Origin: Zarea fungicola
Lineage: Eukaryota; Ascomycota; Sordariomycetes; Hypocreales; Cordycipitaceae
Length of the DNA stretch: 64,000 nucleotides
Assembly: GCA_900169235.1 (NCBI GenBank)
Contig: FWCC01000234.1
Location: 1-64,000, forward strand
Direction of reading: 5' to 3'
Shown in pieces: positions 39,637 to 51,598 of this stretch. Each line of letters begins with the position of its first letter. The first letter of the stretch is position 1. The translations under genes and the position numbers were made by a program. The notes below the pieces were generated by a model that did not search any database, was not told the origin of the DNA, and was given only the letters and a program-made list of their open reading frames with translations.

Positions 39637-41436
39637 CTATTTGATAGCTATCTTGCGTGACCCTTGCGCAATTTTACCCTCCTCGGGCAGGCGAGACATG
39701 ACACAAGTCGGCGTAGGATCTCGGCCGCCCATGGACGCCAGCGCAAACGAGTCCGTGTTGTGAGCAAAATGCAGATAGTATCCACCACGAGTCTTTTTTA
39801 CGGCCATGATGCCAATGGCGCCTGCCGAGGGCCCATCGCGGACGCCGGGATGGCCCATGAAATCATGCACAATGAATGATTCCATTATGGCACTCTCATC
39901 ATAATCCTGAATGTCTGTACCTTTGGGGCCCTTTCGGGTACTATTATAAAGTCGTTCAGCGCAACGCTGTGAAGCCATCGTAGTCGCCATGTGTTCGCCT
40001 GTGCCGCTTGTTACAGCAGCGACACAGACTCCGTCTTCGTCGTCGGGCTGACATGGAACAACGGCAGTCCCAACACCAACCAGAGCCGCCGGCCCCAGTC
40101 GGCCACGATGTTTCATTCCAATACCGCCCGAGGATGACCCAGCAGCAATGCATCCCTCCTCGTCTATGGCGATGGCTCCGATCGTGTCGGTAATATTGTC
40201 TTGGCCTTCTGGGGACGGGTCACAAGAGCGCTTAGCCAATGAGTCCTCGTCACCATCAAGCCCATCTAAATGCTGATTTGGGGGTCTCCGCCGCTTTTTG
40301 GGCTGCTGCCATGCCATGTCACCCTTTGAGGCGGCGGAATTGGAAGTGATGGAACCCTTGGTCTGGTGCATAGGCTCGTCTTGCGCATCTCCGTTGCCGT
40401 GGCGTCCAGCCCTGGGGAAGGGGTAGTTCTTCCTGCTAGAGCTGCCAGAATGGTGGACAGTCTTCCAAGAGGGGTTCTTGGTATGATTCCAAGCTTTTTG
40501 GCTAATGCCCAAATTTGTCAATTCGGCCTGTTGGGCATCCTCTAGGCCGGGAGGCGGCAGGTAGGGCGAATTAGGCTGGCCTTCATTCCAAGTGCCGGAT
40601 AGGAGGGCGGCTGTGTGATCTCGGGGAAACGTAATGTCAAATTTGCCAGGCAGCGTTTCGTATTGACAGGGCGCGCAGTCCACTGGTGGTGCGCCTTTTG
40701 GTGCAGTGCCAGGCTCTTTTGATCTAGCCTCGGCTCTCTGCAAGTCGTCCTGCCAGCGCAAGAAGCGGTCCCTGGAATTCTTTGAGACTAAATAGTCATT
40801 GGAAAAAGTGGCCATTCCGTGTTCCTCTGCAAAAGTCTTGGCCCCCTCTCCGACAAGGGCATTTGGCGGGACCCGTCTCAGGCTCAATGGTTTCTTGCTT
40901 CCGTCAAAGATGAGTTTAGCGAGTGAGATTGGGTTTCGTATATCTGCAGCTGTGAGTACAAAAGCCGCCGATTTTTTTGTTGGTGATTACATACTGGGGA
41001 CAGCACCGCATGCTCCGCTACGGCCCAAGTGATCGACTATTGTTGCATCGCATTCAACGGTGCCGTCGATGGAGAGATTTGATCCGTAGCCGGCATTGGT
41101 GATTTCTTTGTCTTCGAGGACACGCAGTGAGGCCTCGACGGCCTCTGTGGCAGTGGCACCGGCTTTGAGGAATCTCATGCCCATTTCAGCAGCCCTGAAG
41201 GGGGAATGTTAGGGCAAGGTAGACGGACAAGATGCGCTCGCGACTTACGCAACGCAGGCCTTGAGATGGACATCCTCGTTCTGATGGCTGTGGAAGCCAG
41301 CGCCCGCATGGAGAAAAATAGCTGGTGTGCATCGTTTGCGAGGTTTGCTTCCGATGAGGCGATCTAATGCCCCGTCGGTGCTAGTAATATCGGCATCTTC
41401 AGACGGGTCGACATGATGTCGACAGTAGCCAGCCAT
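39637..41436 (-). CDS. Taspase / asparaginase-2 family threonine hydrolase
   Basis: Predicted 564-residue Ntn-hydrolase. Exons on minus: 41436-41249, 41194-40995 and 40943-39637; 54- and 51-nt introns. The N-terminal half shows IFLHAGAGFHSHQNE, EASLRVLEDKEITNAGYGSN and GRSGACGAVPNIRNPISLAK, the asparaginase-2 alpha-subunit pattern. Autocleavage should occur before the nucleophile Thr in DTIGAIAIDEEG, giving a beta subunit with AAGSSSGGIGMKHRGRLGP. Between them is a long low-complexity, charged linker with KKRRRPP, a likely nuclear signal. This linker and the size fit taspase-1-like enzymes (site-specific after Asp) more than glycosylasparaginase. Targets in fungi are not known to me. Upstream it shares a 1-kb promoter region with divergent ARP3. 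Confidence 0.88.
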
Positions 41437-42437
41437 CTTAGGCTAGGCTAGCGAAAAACGACTCCCATAGGCGAGACAGGAGTAAGTAATAATGTTGAGT
41501 ATCGATGATGTGTGTAGGGTTGATGAAGCTTTGGGGTAAGAGATTTGCAGAGGGAGAGATGAGCTGGTGCGCGATGACGGATGCTGAGATGGTGTGGTGC
41601 CGAATTGAAGGTGCAGGAGGGAGTGTTTGAGTCGAGATGTTGGGCCACCACTACAAACACGTGGAAATGAGTGTAAGGAAGGAGCCTGCTATATATGCGG
41701 TGTGGACGCCCAGTTTTAAGGGATAATCTCAGCTTGGTATTTCATTTTTCTTTGGCGATTAAATTTGATATAATTATGCACAGCTGATGATGTTTTGAGC
41801 AAGGCAGCCTCTTGTGAATGGGTCTGCAAAAGTAGAGCTGGTACAGCGGCAGGACAGTGGGGTGAAGCATCACAGCACAGCCAACAGCGAGGTGAATGAG
41901 CGGGAACAAACAACAAATGTAGACCCATGTATTAGTGTTGTTTTATTTCTAGCTAATTCATCAAAATTAAGAATTTATACTTTAAATAGATAGTATTGTA
42001 TTATTGTTGTGTTAATATTGTATTTATTCACGGCATAGACTCGTTTGTTCCTGTCGCCGGCAACTCCGGAGTGTGTACTTTTTACTCACCACAATCACTG
42101 AAACAGAATACTGTGATGATGGTGATAGTGATGATGAAGATTTTATTATTTTTATTTATTCATCTGCAACAACATTAATACATCTCATGTTGCCTTCTCT
42201 TCAACGCCCAGGCACACGTGATGGGTGGGTCGGATGACAGCCCACCACACCTCAAGACCAGAGCGACATCATGGCCTGGATCCGCCAGAAAGCTACGCAA
42301 GCTCCGTCTCCTCAGCCATCCTCGTCACCCCACATTGCGTCAGGCATCCTCTCTGCTTCCTCGCAACACCACGCCTGCGACGCTCTCTCGCCCAATTCTC
42401 CCGCCATATTCCTCGCTGTACACGGTCGTCAGTCATC
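41437..42437. promoter_or_regulatory. Divergent promoter region, taspase-like / ARP3
   Basis: 1 kb between two divergent starts. A minus-strand TATATA element (about 41690-41697) lies some 250 bp upstream of the taspase-like ATG. AT-rich tracts occur at 41940-42010 and 42118-42160. No gene. Confidence 0.45.
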
Positions 42438-44110
42438 ATGGCGAACCAGACTCCCGCCGTTGTCATGGACAAGTGCGTTGATTGCGCCCCGCCCTGCTCC
42501 TGCTCACCAAGCACACAAGCACACATGGCTAACCTGCAGTAACTCTATAGCGGCACGGGCTTTTCCAAGCTTGGTATGCCCATTCAACGCCTCGATGCAC
42601 CGTCTTTGACAACAGTAACGCTAACCTAGCAACCCGCAGGCTTCGCTGGAAATGACTCCCCGTCGTTTGTCTTCCCGACTGCCATTGCGACAAAGGGCCC
42701 CGCTGCTGGAGGCGGCGGCTCCGGCTCTGGTCGTCCTGCTGTCGCCAACAAGCCCTCGTTTCTCACCGGCGGTGCTGGGCCTGCCAGTAACCATTTGAGC
42801 GGAAAGCGCGGCACCGAGGATCTCGACTTTTTCATCGGCGACGAGGCAATTGCCGCTTCTGGCGGTCCCGGTAAGCTGTCCTAGGCAGCCGGAATAGACA
42901 CTAAACAACGTTACTAACGATCCAGGATATGGGCTTCACTACCCCATTCGCCACGGACAGATTGAGAACTGGGTAGGCTCTGTCGTCAAGACACTACAAT
43001 ACTTGCGCTGACCCCTGTAGGACCACATGGAACGCTTCTGGTCCAACTCTATTTTCAAATACCTCCGTGTCGAGCCCGAAGACCACTACTTTCTCCTCAC
43101 CGAACCCGTCAGTCGTCACCAGGCGCCAAACCCCAATCCTGGATCTGTGCTAACATGGAGCAGCCGCTGAACCCTCCCGAGAACCGAGAAAATACCGCCG
43201 AAATCTTCTTCGAGTCATTCAACTGCGCCGGCATGTACATTGCCGTGCAAGCCGTACTTGCACTCGCCGCCTCTTGGACATCTTCCAAAGTTACTGACAG
43301 GTCGCTGACCGGTACTGTCATCGACTCCGGTGATGGTGTCACCCACGTTATCCCCGTCGCCGAAGGATACGTCATTGGCTCGTCCATCAAGTCCATCCCC
43401 ATTGCCGGTCGCGACCTTACCTACTTTGTGCAGTCGCTGCTGCGAGACCGAGGCGAGGCTGATTCCTCCCTCAAGACGGCGCAGGAAATCAAGGAGGCCC
43501 ACTGCTATGTCTGCCCCGACATCGTCAAGGAATTCGCCAAATACGACCGCGATCGCAGCCGCTTCCTCAAGCACACCGTGTCCCTGCCCGGCGGTCGCGA
43601 GGTCGGCGTCGACGTGGGCTACGAGCGATTCCTGGCCCCCGAAATCTTCTTCAACCCCGAAATCTACAGCTCCGACTTCCTCACTCCCCTGCCTACCGTT
43701 GTCGATGGCGTTATCCAGCAGTCGCCCATTGACGTGCGTCGCGGCCTGTACAAGAACATTGTCTTGTCTGGCGGCAGCACCCTGTACAAGGACTTTGGCA
43801 GACGCTTACAAAGAGACATTAAGCTCCTGGTGGATGACCGCATTCGTGCCAGCGAGCTCCGTAGCGGTGGTGCTCGCAGTGGTGGTCTCGAAGTTCAAGT
43901 CATTTCCCACAAGCGCCAACGCCACGGTCCCTGGTTTGGAGGCAGTCTGTTGGGCCAGACACCCGAATTCCGCTCATACTGCCACACAAAGGCCGAAGTA
44001 AGTAGCCCAGTCTTTTATTCACAGCCGTCGCTAACAGGCAGCAGTACCAAGAATACGGACCTAGCATTGTACGTAGATTCCAGCTTCTCGGTGGCCCTGG
44101 CGGCTCTTAA
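42438..44110 (+). CDS. ARP3: Actin-related protein 3 (Arp2/3 complex)
   Basis: Predicted 440-residue subunit of the Arp2/3 complex that nucleates branched actin at endocytic patches. Seven exons: 42438-42472, 42551-42573 (23 nt), 42640-42870, 42926-42972, 43021-43107, 43164-43997 and 44045-44110. Joined, the protein reads [145 protein letters not shown] and the end [21 protein letters not shown]. This matches Arp3 over its full length. Many small 5' exons are usual for fungal actin-family genes. Confidence 0.95.
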
Positions 44111-44624
44111 GTGCCTCTGCTGCATCCTTTCTATAGCCGATATACGCTTATATGTGAGGGGGGCGAGATTTGTGTTAGATTTGGGGGACTCTTGTCGGGG
44201 AGAGGTTATAAAACGGGGGCGCGACGGCAAGACCATAAATATGATGACGCAGCAACGGTCTCGGAAGAGTTTATTTATCAATTGAAATTAGCTTTGTTTT
44301 AGACATTTTACTCGTGTTGGCTCTGTGACGGAAGTTGGCGGACCCAATCATCGCTGCATGGATGGTGATCTAGAAGTGCGACAACGGCTTCTATGCGCGC
44401 AGAAGAATGAGCCCAAACTGAAATTTTTAATCCAGTGGATTGACGGCTATCCTGAGAATAAGAGAAGTAGCATTGACGAATCAACTAAAGACTAATCAAG
44501 CCGCAGTCATTCAAATCAATCCTTTCATACGCCCCGCCCCCATTCCACATTACAAGCAACCTCAATCTGCAAACAATTTTCATTTTCTTCATACCACATC
44601 ATGACTTCAAATCTTATGCCCCAT
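44111..44624. terminator. Convergent 3' region of ARP3 and ADH
   Basis: 514 bp between converging stop codons. It holds the 3' ends of both transcripts; nothing else is recognised. Confidence 0.4.
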
Positions 44625-45764
44625 CTAGCGGCTCATATCTAGAACATAGCGGCCAGCAATCTTGCCCGCCTTCATGAGGTCATACACGGCCGGCAGCTCA
44701 CTCAGCCCGACCGTCTTGAAGGGCACCTTGATCAGGCCCTGGCGGTAAAACTCAATGGCCTCGGCCGAGTCGAGGCGATTGCCCACGTAACTGCCCTTGA
44801 TCTGGATCATGCGCACGACGGTGTCGAAGACGGGGGCCTTGAAGTTCGCGTCCGCAGGCAGGCCAATGCACACGACCACGCCGCGCGACCGGACATACTG
44901 CGTCGCCTGCTGAAATGGCTTCTCCTGCACGGCCAGCAGCAGCGCCGCGTGCGCCCCCAAACCGCCCGGGGTAAGCGCCTTGACGTCGGCAACAATGTCC
45001 TTTGAAGTGGCGAAATCCACAAAGTCGCCGCCATAGCCCCGAACGAGGGCTTGCTTCTCGGCGCCCGTGTCGATGCCCACGACGCGCAGGCCCATGGCGC
45101 GCGCGTACTGGCACGCGAGGGCGCCCAGCCCGCCTCCCGCACCGGCAATGACGACGGACTGGCCCGCGCGGAGACCGGACTCCTTCAGGCCCTTGTACAC
45201 GGTGATGCCGGCGCAGAGGATGGGAGCAATCTCCTCGAGGCTGCACTCCTTGGGGATGCGGGCGACGTGGGCGGCCTTGGCGAGGCAGTACTGCTGAAAG
45301 GTGCCGTCGACAGTGTAGCCCGAGAGGAGGGCGTCGGCGCAGAGGGGCTCGTCGGAGGCCTGGCAGTAGGTGCAGGAGAGGCAGGAGCCGTTGAGCCACT
45401 TTACGCCGACGTGGTCGCCGAGCTGGATGTCGTCCTCGACCAGGGCGCCGCGGGCGACGACGACGCCGGCGCCCTCGTGGCCGCCGACTAGGGGCAGGGG
45501 CTTGGTGTCGAGGGGCCAGTCGCCCATGAGGGCGTGGAGGTCGGTGTGGCAGACGCCAGAGTATTTAATGTTGACGAGGACCTCGTCAGGGCCGGGCTTC
45601 TGCACGGGGATCTTTTTGAAGACGGGAGCTGGGACATGGCAGTGTCAGTGATGGGTTACATGGTCTGCTGGTATGATTACGGTGAGTACAGGAACGTAGA
45701 GGAACGTACGTTTTCCAGTGGCCTCGATGACCTGGGCCATTTGCTCAGTTGGTACTTGAGGCAT
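44625..45764 (-). CDS. Zinc-containing alcohol dehydrogenase (ADH1 type)
   Basis: Predicted 352-residue cytosolic NAD-dependent medium-chain dehydrogenase interconverting ethanol and acetaldehyde. Exon 1 is 45764-45710 and exon 2 is 45628-44625, with an 81-nt intron joining EATGKP to [12 protein letters not shown]. Catalytic zinc ligands are in [10 protein letters not shown] and GGHEGAGVV; the structural-zinc cysteines are in [15 protein letters not shown]. The Rossmann motif is [13 protein letters not shown]. Length and pattern match yeast-type tetrameric ADH. A TATATA element lies about 180 bp upstream (45944-45950). Strong GC3 bias suggests high expression. Confidence 0.95.
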
Positions 45765-47907
45765 GGTTGAAATGTGTAAAAGATGTGTGGAAGGGTGTGG
45801 TTGTGGTGTACGTCCGTGTAAGTGACCGAGTATTAGAGTGAGCTGGTGGAGTCAATTGAGCTTGACGAGTGCGAATGAGAAGAGCAGAAGGAAGATTAAA
45901 GTGATGGAAATAAATCAGCATGTTGAGGAAGAAGAGGAAACCTTATATACATCAATCAATGATTTTTCTGGAGCAAAGCAGCCTTGGCCGGACGATGGGA
46001 CGAGGCCGAGCTTGTCGAGAGGGGAGACAGACCGTTTGCGGAATGGAGGGTCGCATCAATGGACGCAGCTGAGCCAAGAAGGAAAGCATAAAAAAGGCCC
46101 GTATACCCGCCACTCCACTACATAGCTACCCCAACAAAACATTTTTTTTTTGGAGTAAAACGAGCGTATCAGTAATGATTGCACGGCACGGGAAACAGGT
46201 GGTGGTGGCGTGGTAGAATATTAGTTGCGAGGAAGGCTTGTAAGTGGTGGTGGCCGAGTACTGTGCTAGCTTGCTGCACGCCACCGTCCAAAATCAGTCG
46301 ATAATAATGGCAGATGGAGCCACACTGATCAGAGACAAAACAGGTTATTTTCGGGTTTAGTTGAAGAGTGCAAAGTAAATGGTACCCCACTTGATTGCCA
46401 ACGGCCAAAGCTTATAAGACCACTTGTGGAATAGCAGTACGTCACAATGCGTAAAGAGAATAATTGCGTGAATAAAGACATATGGAGTAGACGGGAAAAC
46501 TAACGCTTGAAGAAATGAGGATGAGAAATGATGATGAGTGGCAAGTTATCTTGGCCATGCAGCTGGTCATTGTAAGGCGTGGCCGAGAGTGTCAGTTCTG
46601 GGCCAGACTGGAGAGAAGATCTCGGCAAACAACGCTGGGAGCTTCTCGCTAGTAATCGAGAATTTGACATATAGTATAGCGTTGTATAGAGCGACCAAAG
46701 TTATGAATGCTTGGAGGAAGATTGTCACGGGTGAATGGCCGGCAAAGTTTTAATAAATGAACTAGCAAGATAGTCGGCGGGAACCTAGCAGCACCCCGTC
46801 AATCGGCCATCAATAGCACGGCCCCGTAGGAGAAACCACGAATCTAACCACGAATCAAGAGAGCAACGGGGAGATGCGGACAGAAAAGACAAGGATATGA
46901 TTCGCCTAGACTTCAAGGGCGCGGAAGGACCTGGACAAATGGGCCTGGACCCTCTACGCCGCAGTGCGGGGAAGGCCGTGTGCATCGGACGGAAACACGG
47001 AATTGCTCTCAACACAAGCTTTGTCTCGGGAAGAGGGAGATGAAATCAGAGATACAGTCATCGAGTGGAGAACGGATAGAAGCCCGACATCATTATACAA
47101 TTTCGATGTTGTTTTTTAATAAAATACAAGCGGACTGATGCAAGTCACCCAATTTGGCTGTTGTAAGTCAACAGCCGCGTCGTCACAAAGCAACCTGGAC
47201 CCGAACGCAGTAAATATTGACAAGGGGAAAAAGCACAGGGAAGTTGAAAACTCACCAGGAAGAGACTACTCGACCGGTCGTCCCTGCAACCCCAAGCCAT
47301 CATCAGCAGAGGTAGCTCCCCTTCCCCCGAGGCAAGCCACCATCTCGCTCGAAGGGATGCGATACACAACCTCAGAAACATTCAGCCATGATCAAAGCAC
47401 TAAACGAGGTGCTAAATTGAAAAACAAATAGCTGAAGAATACATAAATAAATGAATAAAGAGGGGGGTGGCTTTATGGAATGCATACCCGCTCTAATATT
47501 GAAACATGGTTGGCTGCTAATAGACTAAGATCGCCGACTAAAGATGGAGGCGGAAAAGTGTCACCATTTTGTTAACAAGCAGAATATTCGTCCATAATCC
47601 TGTAGCCATGTACAAGTCGATTCATCAGAAATCATTCGTTTCTGAGTAAAGGCCATGGCGGCGCCTTATAAATAGGCGAACTTGACCGGAGCGATGTTCC
47701 GCCAATTGGAACGACGGAGCGCGCAACTTTAATCTTCTGCGCGACTGCGCGTCCCGAGACCTTTGGAAATTTTAACGATAATCTCATTATAACGATTTAT
47801 CCAATGAATTAAATCTAGCTATACTTTCCAAGAGTATTTAGCACCTTGGCCGGCCGGCCAACGTAGTATGTACATCATCACTCATCCATCCTCAGATCTC
47901 TTTACAG
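45765..47907. other. Long intergenic region
   Basis: About 2.1 kb, no supportable gene. The left end is the ADH promoter. Short frames here lack domains and codon bias. Confidence 0.45.
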
Positions 47908-49424
47908 CTAATAGTAATGATGGGCAAAGCGCATCTCGCTCGCGCCAACGTCAAACACGGCCAGGACATTGTTCAAAAACGTATCCCCCAGGATATAAGG
48001 CCCCTGGCCACCGTCGGCTAGGCCCACAAGGCAAGAGCTGGCATCGTCGGGCAGCGTCTGGCCCTGCACGAGCATATCGGCAGCAGAGATGGCAAAGGGG
48101 ACGCCGCCAATGACCACGCTCACTTCAGGCACCTTGGCGTTGCACGGCGCAAAGTACGCGCCCTGGTCCGCAACGAAAACAGGACGCGGGTCGTAGAGAG
48201 CCAAGATGTCGTTGGTCATCTCCGTGGGCAGCATCAGCAGCGTGGTGCCGCTGTCGACAATAATGGGGAACTGCGTCGTGTTGATGTGTGGCCAGTGGAA
48301 GAGGTTGCTCCACCACGAGCCGCCTCCCACGCCGCCCCAGCTGCTATGCGAGCCCTCGTAGATGTACGCGTCGGCCACAATGGTGTAGAATGAGTAGTGC
48401 GTGAGCATGGCCGACTCGTTGAAGATTTCGAGCTTCCGGATGGGCGTGCTCGCAAACACAGGTCCCGCGTGGACGGGGGGCAAGCCACCGAGGGCGAGGT
48501 AGCCTCCGCTCGAGTTGCGCTGGCAGGCGAGGCTGAAGACGGGCTCTACGAGCTTCTCCTTGACCATGGTGGTGAAGATGCTGTCGTAGACGACCTGCGT
48601 GGCGAGGCTGTCCTTGGTCGGGTCGTCGCCCTTGAAGGCGCTCGTCAGCAGCGGGTAGGCGAGGCCCATCAGGCCGCTGGTGACCTCGTCGCCGTTCCAG
48701 TACGCGCGGTTGACGAGGGCGACCTGCTGGCTGCGGGCGGTGATGCCCGCTACTGTCACATCCTCAAGACCGAAATCGCCAGACACAAACTCGCCGTCGC
48801 CGTAGGAGATGTTGAAGTTGAGGTCGGGAAGAGTGCCGTGCTGGAAGTTGCCTTTAAATGGCGGACCGAATGTACAATTGGCCTCCTATACGATAAAAAA
48901 AAAGAGTAACAGGTTAGCGAATTTGCATTCTTGTAAAAGGTAAAATTGAAGGAAAAGTAGCAAGCATAGAAGGAAGGAAGGGACCGAGCAGCGACAAGGC
49001 AAAGGTGCAAAGGAAGTCTTACTGGCAAGCTTGTACCGTTCACATCGACACACTGAAAGCCTTCATGGACAAGCCAAGTGTCGCTGGATCCAGAGTCGAC
49101 AATAACTTTGACTGGTGTTCCATTCCACTCAATTGTAGCTATGAACTCAGAATCGAAGAGATCATTAATGTGCGTGGAACCATGTTGCTTAGCCAGGCCC
49201 CGCAGGAGGCTTGAGGAGCCTTTGGGACGCGACACTCTCTCCAGAGACAGAACATGGTTGGAGACAGCATTGGGGCTGGCCGGCTTCAATTGGTCATTGC
49301 TCGGAGCAACCACCTTGGCACTCAGCTGCGCAGTCTTGGGTGTCGCCAAGACGGGCAGGGACAGCGACAGCGCAGCGATGGCGGCCGTGGCGAGACAGCC
49401 ACCAAGAGTCGAATGGCGAGCCAT
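47908..49424 (-). CDS. Secreted pepsin-like aspartic protease (family A1)
   Basis: Predicted 459-residue protease. Exon 1 is 49424-49023 and exon 2 is 48885-47908; a 137-nt GT-AG intron joins GTSLP to EANCTFGPPF. The N terminus (ATAAIAALSLSLPVLA) is a signal peptide, followed by a pro-segment of about 75 residues. The two catalytic motifs are VIVDSGSSDTWLV and IIVDSGTTLLMLP; the flap tyrosine is in ISYGDGEFVSGDFG. The C terminus GPYILGDTFLNNVLAVFDV is typical. Several N-glycan sequons fit secretion. No GPI signal is evident. The first in-frame ATG is used. Confidence 0.94.
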
Positions 49425-50689
49425 TGGCGGACAAGGCACTCAGGTCAGGTATAGTAAGTATACTCACGAAGCGATTGCCGAATGAAAATATAATTTCCTT
49501 GTTGCCAAAGAGCTTCAACGACGCGCAGTCCTCAATGCCGCCTGGCTGAAGTACCTTTAAGCAGCTCCATTTGCCAGCAAACTTGGGGTGATGAGGCTCA
49601 TTTATATATGCATGGTTGAATTTGCCCTCACTCCTTCGCACGACCCCTGCAGACTTTATCGCCACTCACTCATCCGTACTTGATCCTACAAGGAAAGCAG
49701 AGGGGCTGGTTGGCAGAAGTTCCCCTATTCGCGGCTTCCTCCTACCAAGTTTAGTAATTCGACATGTGCTAGTGTATGCAGTGTGCCGGAATGCCGATTG
49801 GGTTTTTTGTTGGAGCAATTAAGGCAGTCAGATTATAACTCATCCTTTCCCGATCCAGATAAACAAGACAAGCATGCATCAGGGGTTGTGCGGGAGAGGG
49901 CTTGTTATCCGTCCGTATTAACAATGATTAGGCCGAATATGGAAGGTCGCCGGATGCTCGGCTGCAATCATTGGGTACAGCGCGACGGCCAATGCACATG
50001 ATTGTCACGTCGCGGCTATATGGTTTTCATTTACTGGTACTCTCATACATTCAAAGGTCGTATTTTGTACCGGTCAACGATGTCAAAAAAAAAAATCACA
50101 AGCGCCTCCGTGCAACGTGCCTGGATCCGGTGGTGAATCCGTTGTTTTCAACCAGCCTTGGACTGTGATCTTGAGTTTCTCGAACAAGAATTCCATACTC
50201 ACTCAGCGGTGGCCAAGGTACATTTTTTGAGCGTAAATAGTGGACGACTTAACTTTGTACCTTCCCAGTTTGTCTTGGATCCTAGTCGAGTGAATTCATC
50301 ATCAGTCTTATGGTGTTGATGGCTTCTCGGGGTTAGGGTTGGTTATTTTGGTGATATTTTTGCCTTGTCGCCAGGCACTTTTGACTCGGCGAATGCACCC
50401 CAAGTGCTTACAGGGACTTGGCGGTTGGCACTGCCAAATCCAGTAAAGCGTCCTTTTTATGCAGATGGCTCAGATTTGCTTTTTTGCTCTTTATTTCTAC
50501 AAGCGGTGAAACTAGAGCGAGTCAGGCGCTGAGCAGTATGATGGTGAAGTTGAGATAACAGTTTCTTTTCCTTTTTTTTTTTTAAAAAAAAAATGAACAG
50601 TCCACATAATGATGCGAGCTGACAAACACATCACCTGCCCATAAGGCGTTGCAGTACCCATGAAGCCCAGGCCAAGATGACAAATTCCC
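49425..50689. other. Intergenic region
   Basis: About 1.3 kb without a gene. A TATATA element at about 49600-49608 precedes the protease gene. The right end is the 3' flank of the transglutaminase-like gene and has T/A runs at 50570-50592. Confidence 0.45.
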
Positions 50690-51598
50690 TTAACCTCGGA
50701 GCGCACGACTAATGTCAATCACCTTTGGCGGATCATCAGATGCATACGGGTCATACAGCAGTATCTCGTCCGGGATCTTGAGGTCCTCCCTCGCCATGAG
50801 CGCCTGCATATCGTCCACTTTGATGTCTTGATGCGCAATCACGGCCGCCACCTCATCCAGCAGCGCCGCCTCGGCGGCTGTCACCTCATGCTCGACGGCG
50901 CGCATGCCCCATTCCTCCCACAGGAGGAGCTCCTTCTTATCCAGCGCCGCGAGATCATGCACGGCGTTGTGTGCAATGATCTTCTTCCCGCACAGCTTCG
51001 CGGGCGCGCCCCTGAAGCATGTATACCGCTGCTCCACGTCTTCGTCCTTGATCTTGCCGGCGCGCAGTAGAGCCCACGCGTGCGGCGCAGTCTGAAAGTC
51101 GATGCCGGGGCGCAGATCCAGGACATTCACCTTGTCGTCGCCCAGGAGACCGACGTCCGCATCGACAAGGCGCCAGCGCTGGAGCGCCGGATCCCAAATC
51201 TCCGCCACCACGTGGTCCAGCATGAGCGGCTCGTCAAAGTACGCGGCGAACCCGACGCGGGCGCGCGCGGCGTAGCCTTTGCTCCGCGCGAGGGCGACGA
51301 GGAGCACCGCCGAGTCGCGGCAGCAACCGACCGTCTGGTCCAGAGGGCCGCGGTCCTGGGAGAGCGTGGCGCCCGGGCCCCTGGAAAAGACGCGGGTGAG
51401 CATGGCGTCGGCGTAGCGGGTGTGAATCTCGTGCTGTCGCTCAGGGAGGACCTCGGAGGCGCGGGCGCGGTAGTGCAGGACGAGCTGATTGGCGGCGTGG
51501 TGGAGGGACGGAATGTCGGAGGGCAAGGCGGCGATGGCCTCGACGGCGTCTTCACCAGGGCGGGTGATGGGGCTGTGGGTGCTCCAGAACTCGGACAT
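50690..51598 (-). CDS. Transglutaminase-like (cysteine protease-fold) protein, bacterial-type
   Basis: An intronless 302-residue protein. The transglutaminase/protease-core triad is visible: Cys in VGCCRDSAVLLVALARSKG, His in LDHVVAEIWD and Asp in RWRLVDADVG. Further conserved stretches ARARVGFAAYFDEP and HNAVHDLAALDKKELLLWEE resemble a family I know mainly from actinobacteria and other bacteria, including the trailing NK/DK-ELL-W-WG segment. The reaction (peptide or amide hydrolysis or transfer) is not known. Absence of introns and a bacterial-like family suggest ancient horizontal gain, although codon use now matches its GC-rich neighbours. No signal peptide, so cytosolic. Confidence 0.85.
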   Translation of the reverse strand: MSEFWSTHSPITRPGEDAVEAIAALPSDIPSLHHAANQLVLHYRARASEVLPERQHEIHTRYADAMLTRVFSRGPGATLSQDRGPLDQTVGCCRDSAVLLVALARSKGYAARARVGFAAYFDEPLMLDHVVAEIWDPALQRWRLVDADVGLLGDDKVNVLDLRPGIDFQTAPHAWALLRAGKIKDEDVEQRYTCFRGAPAKLCGKKIIAHNAVHDLAALDKKELLLWEEWGMRAVEHEVTAAEAALLDEVAAVIAHQDIKVDDMQALMAREDLKIPDEILLYDPYASDDPPKVIDISRALRG

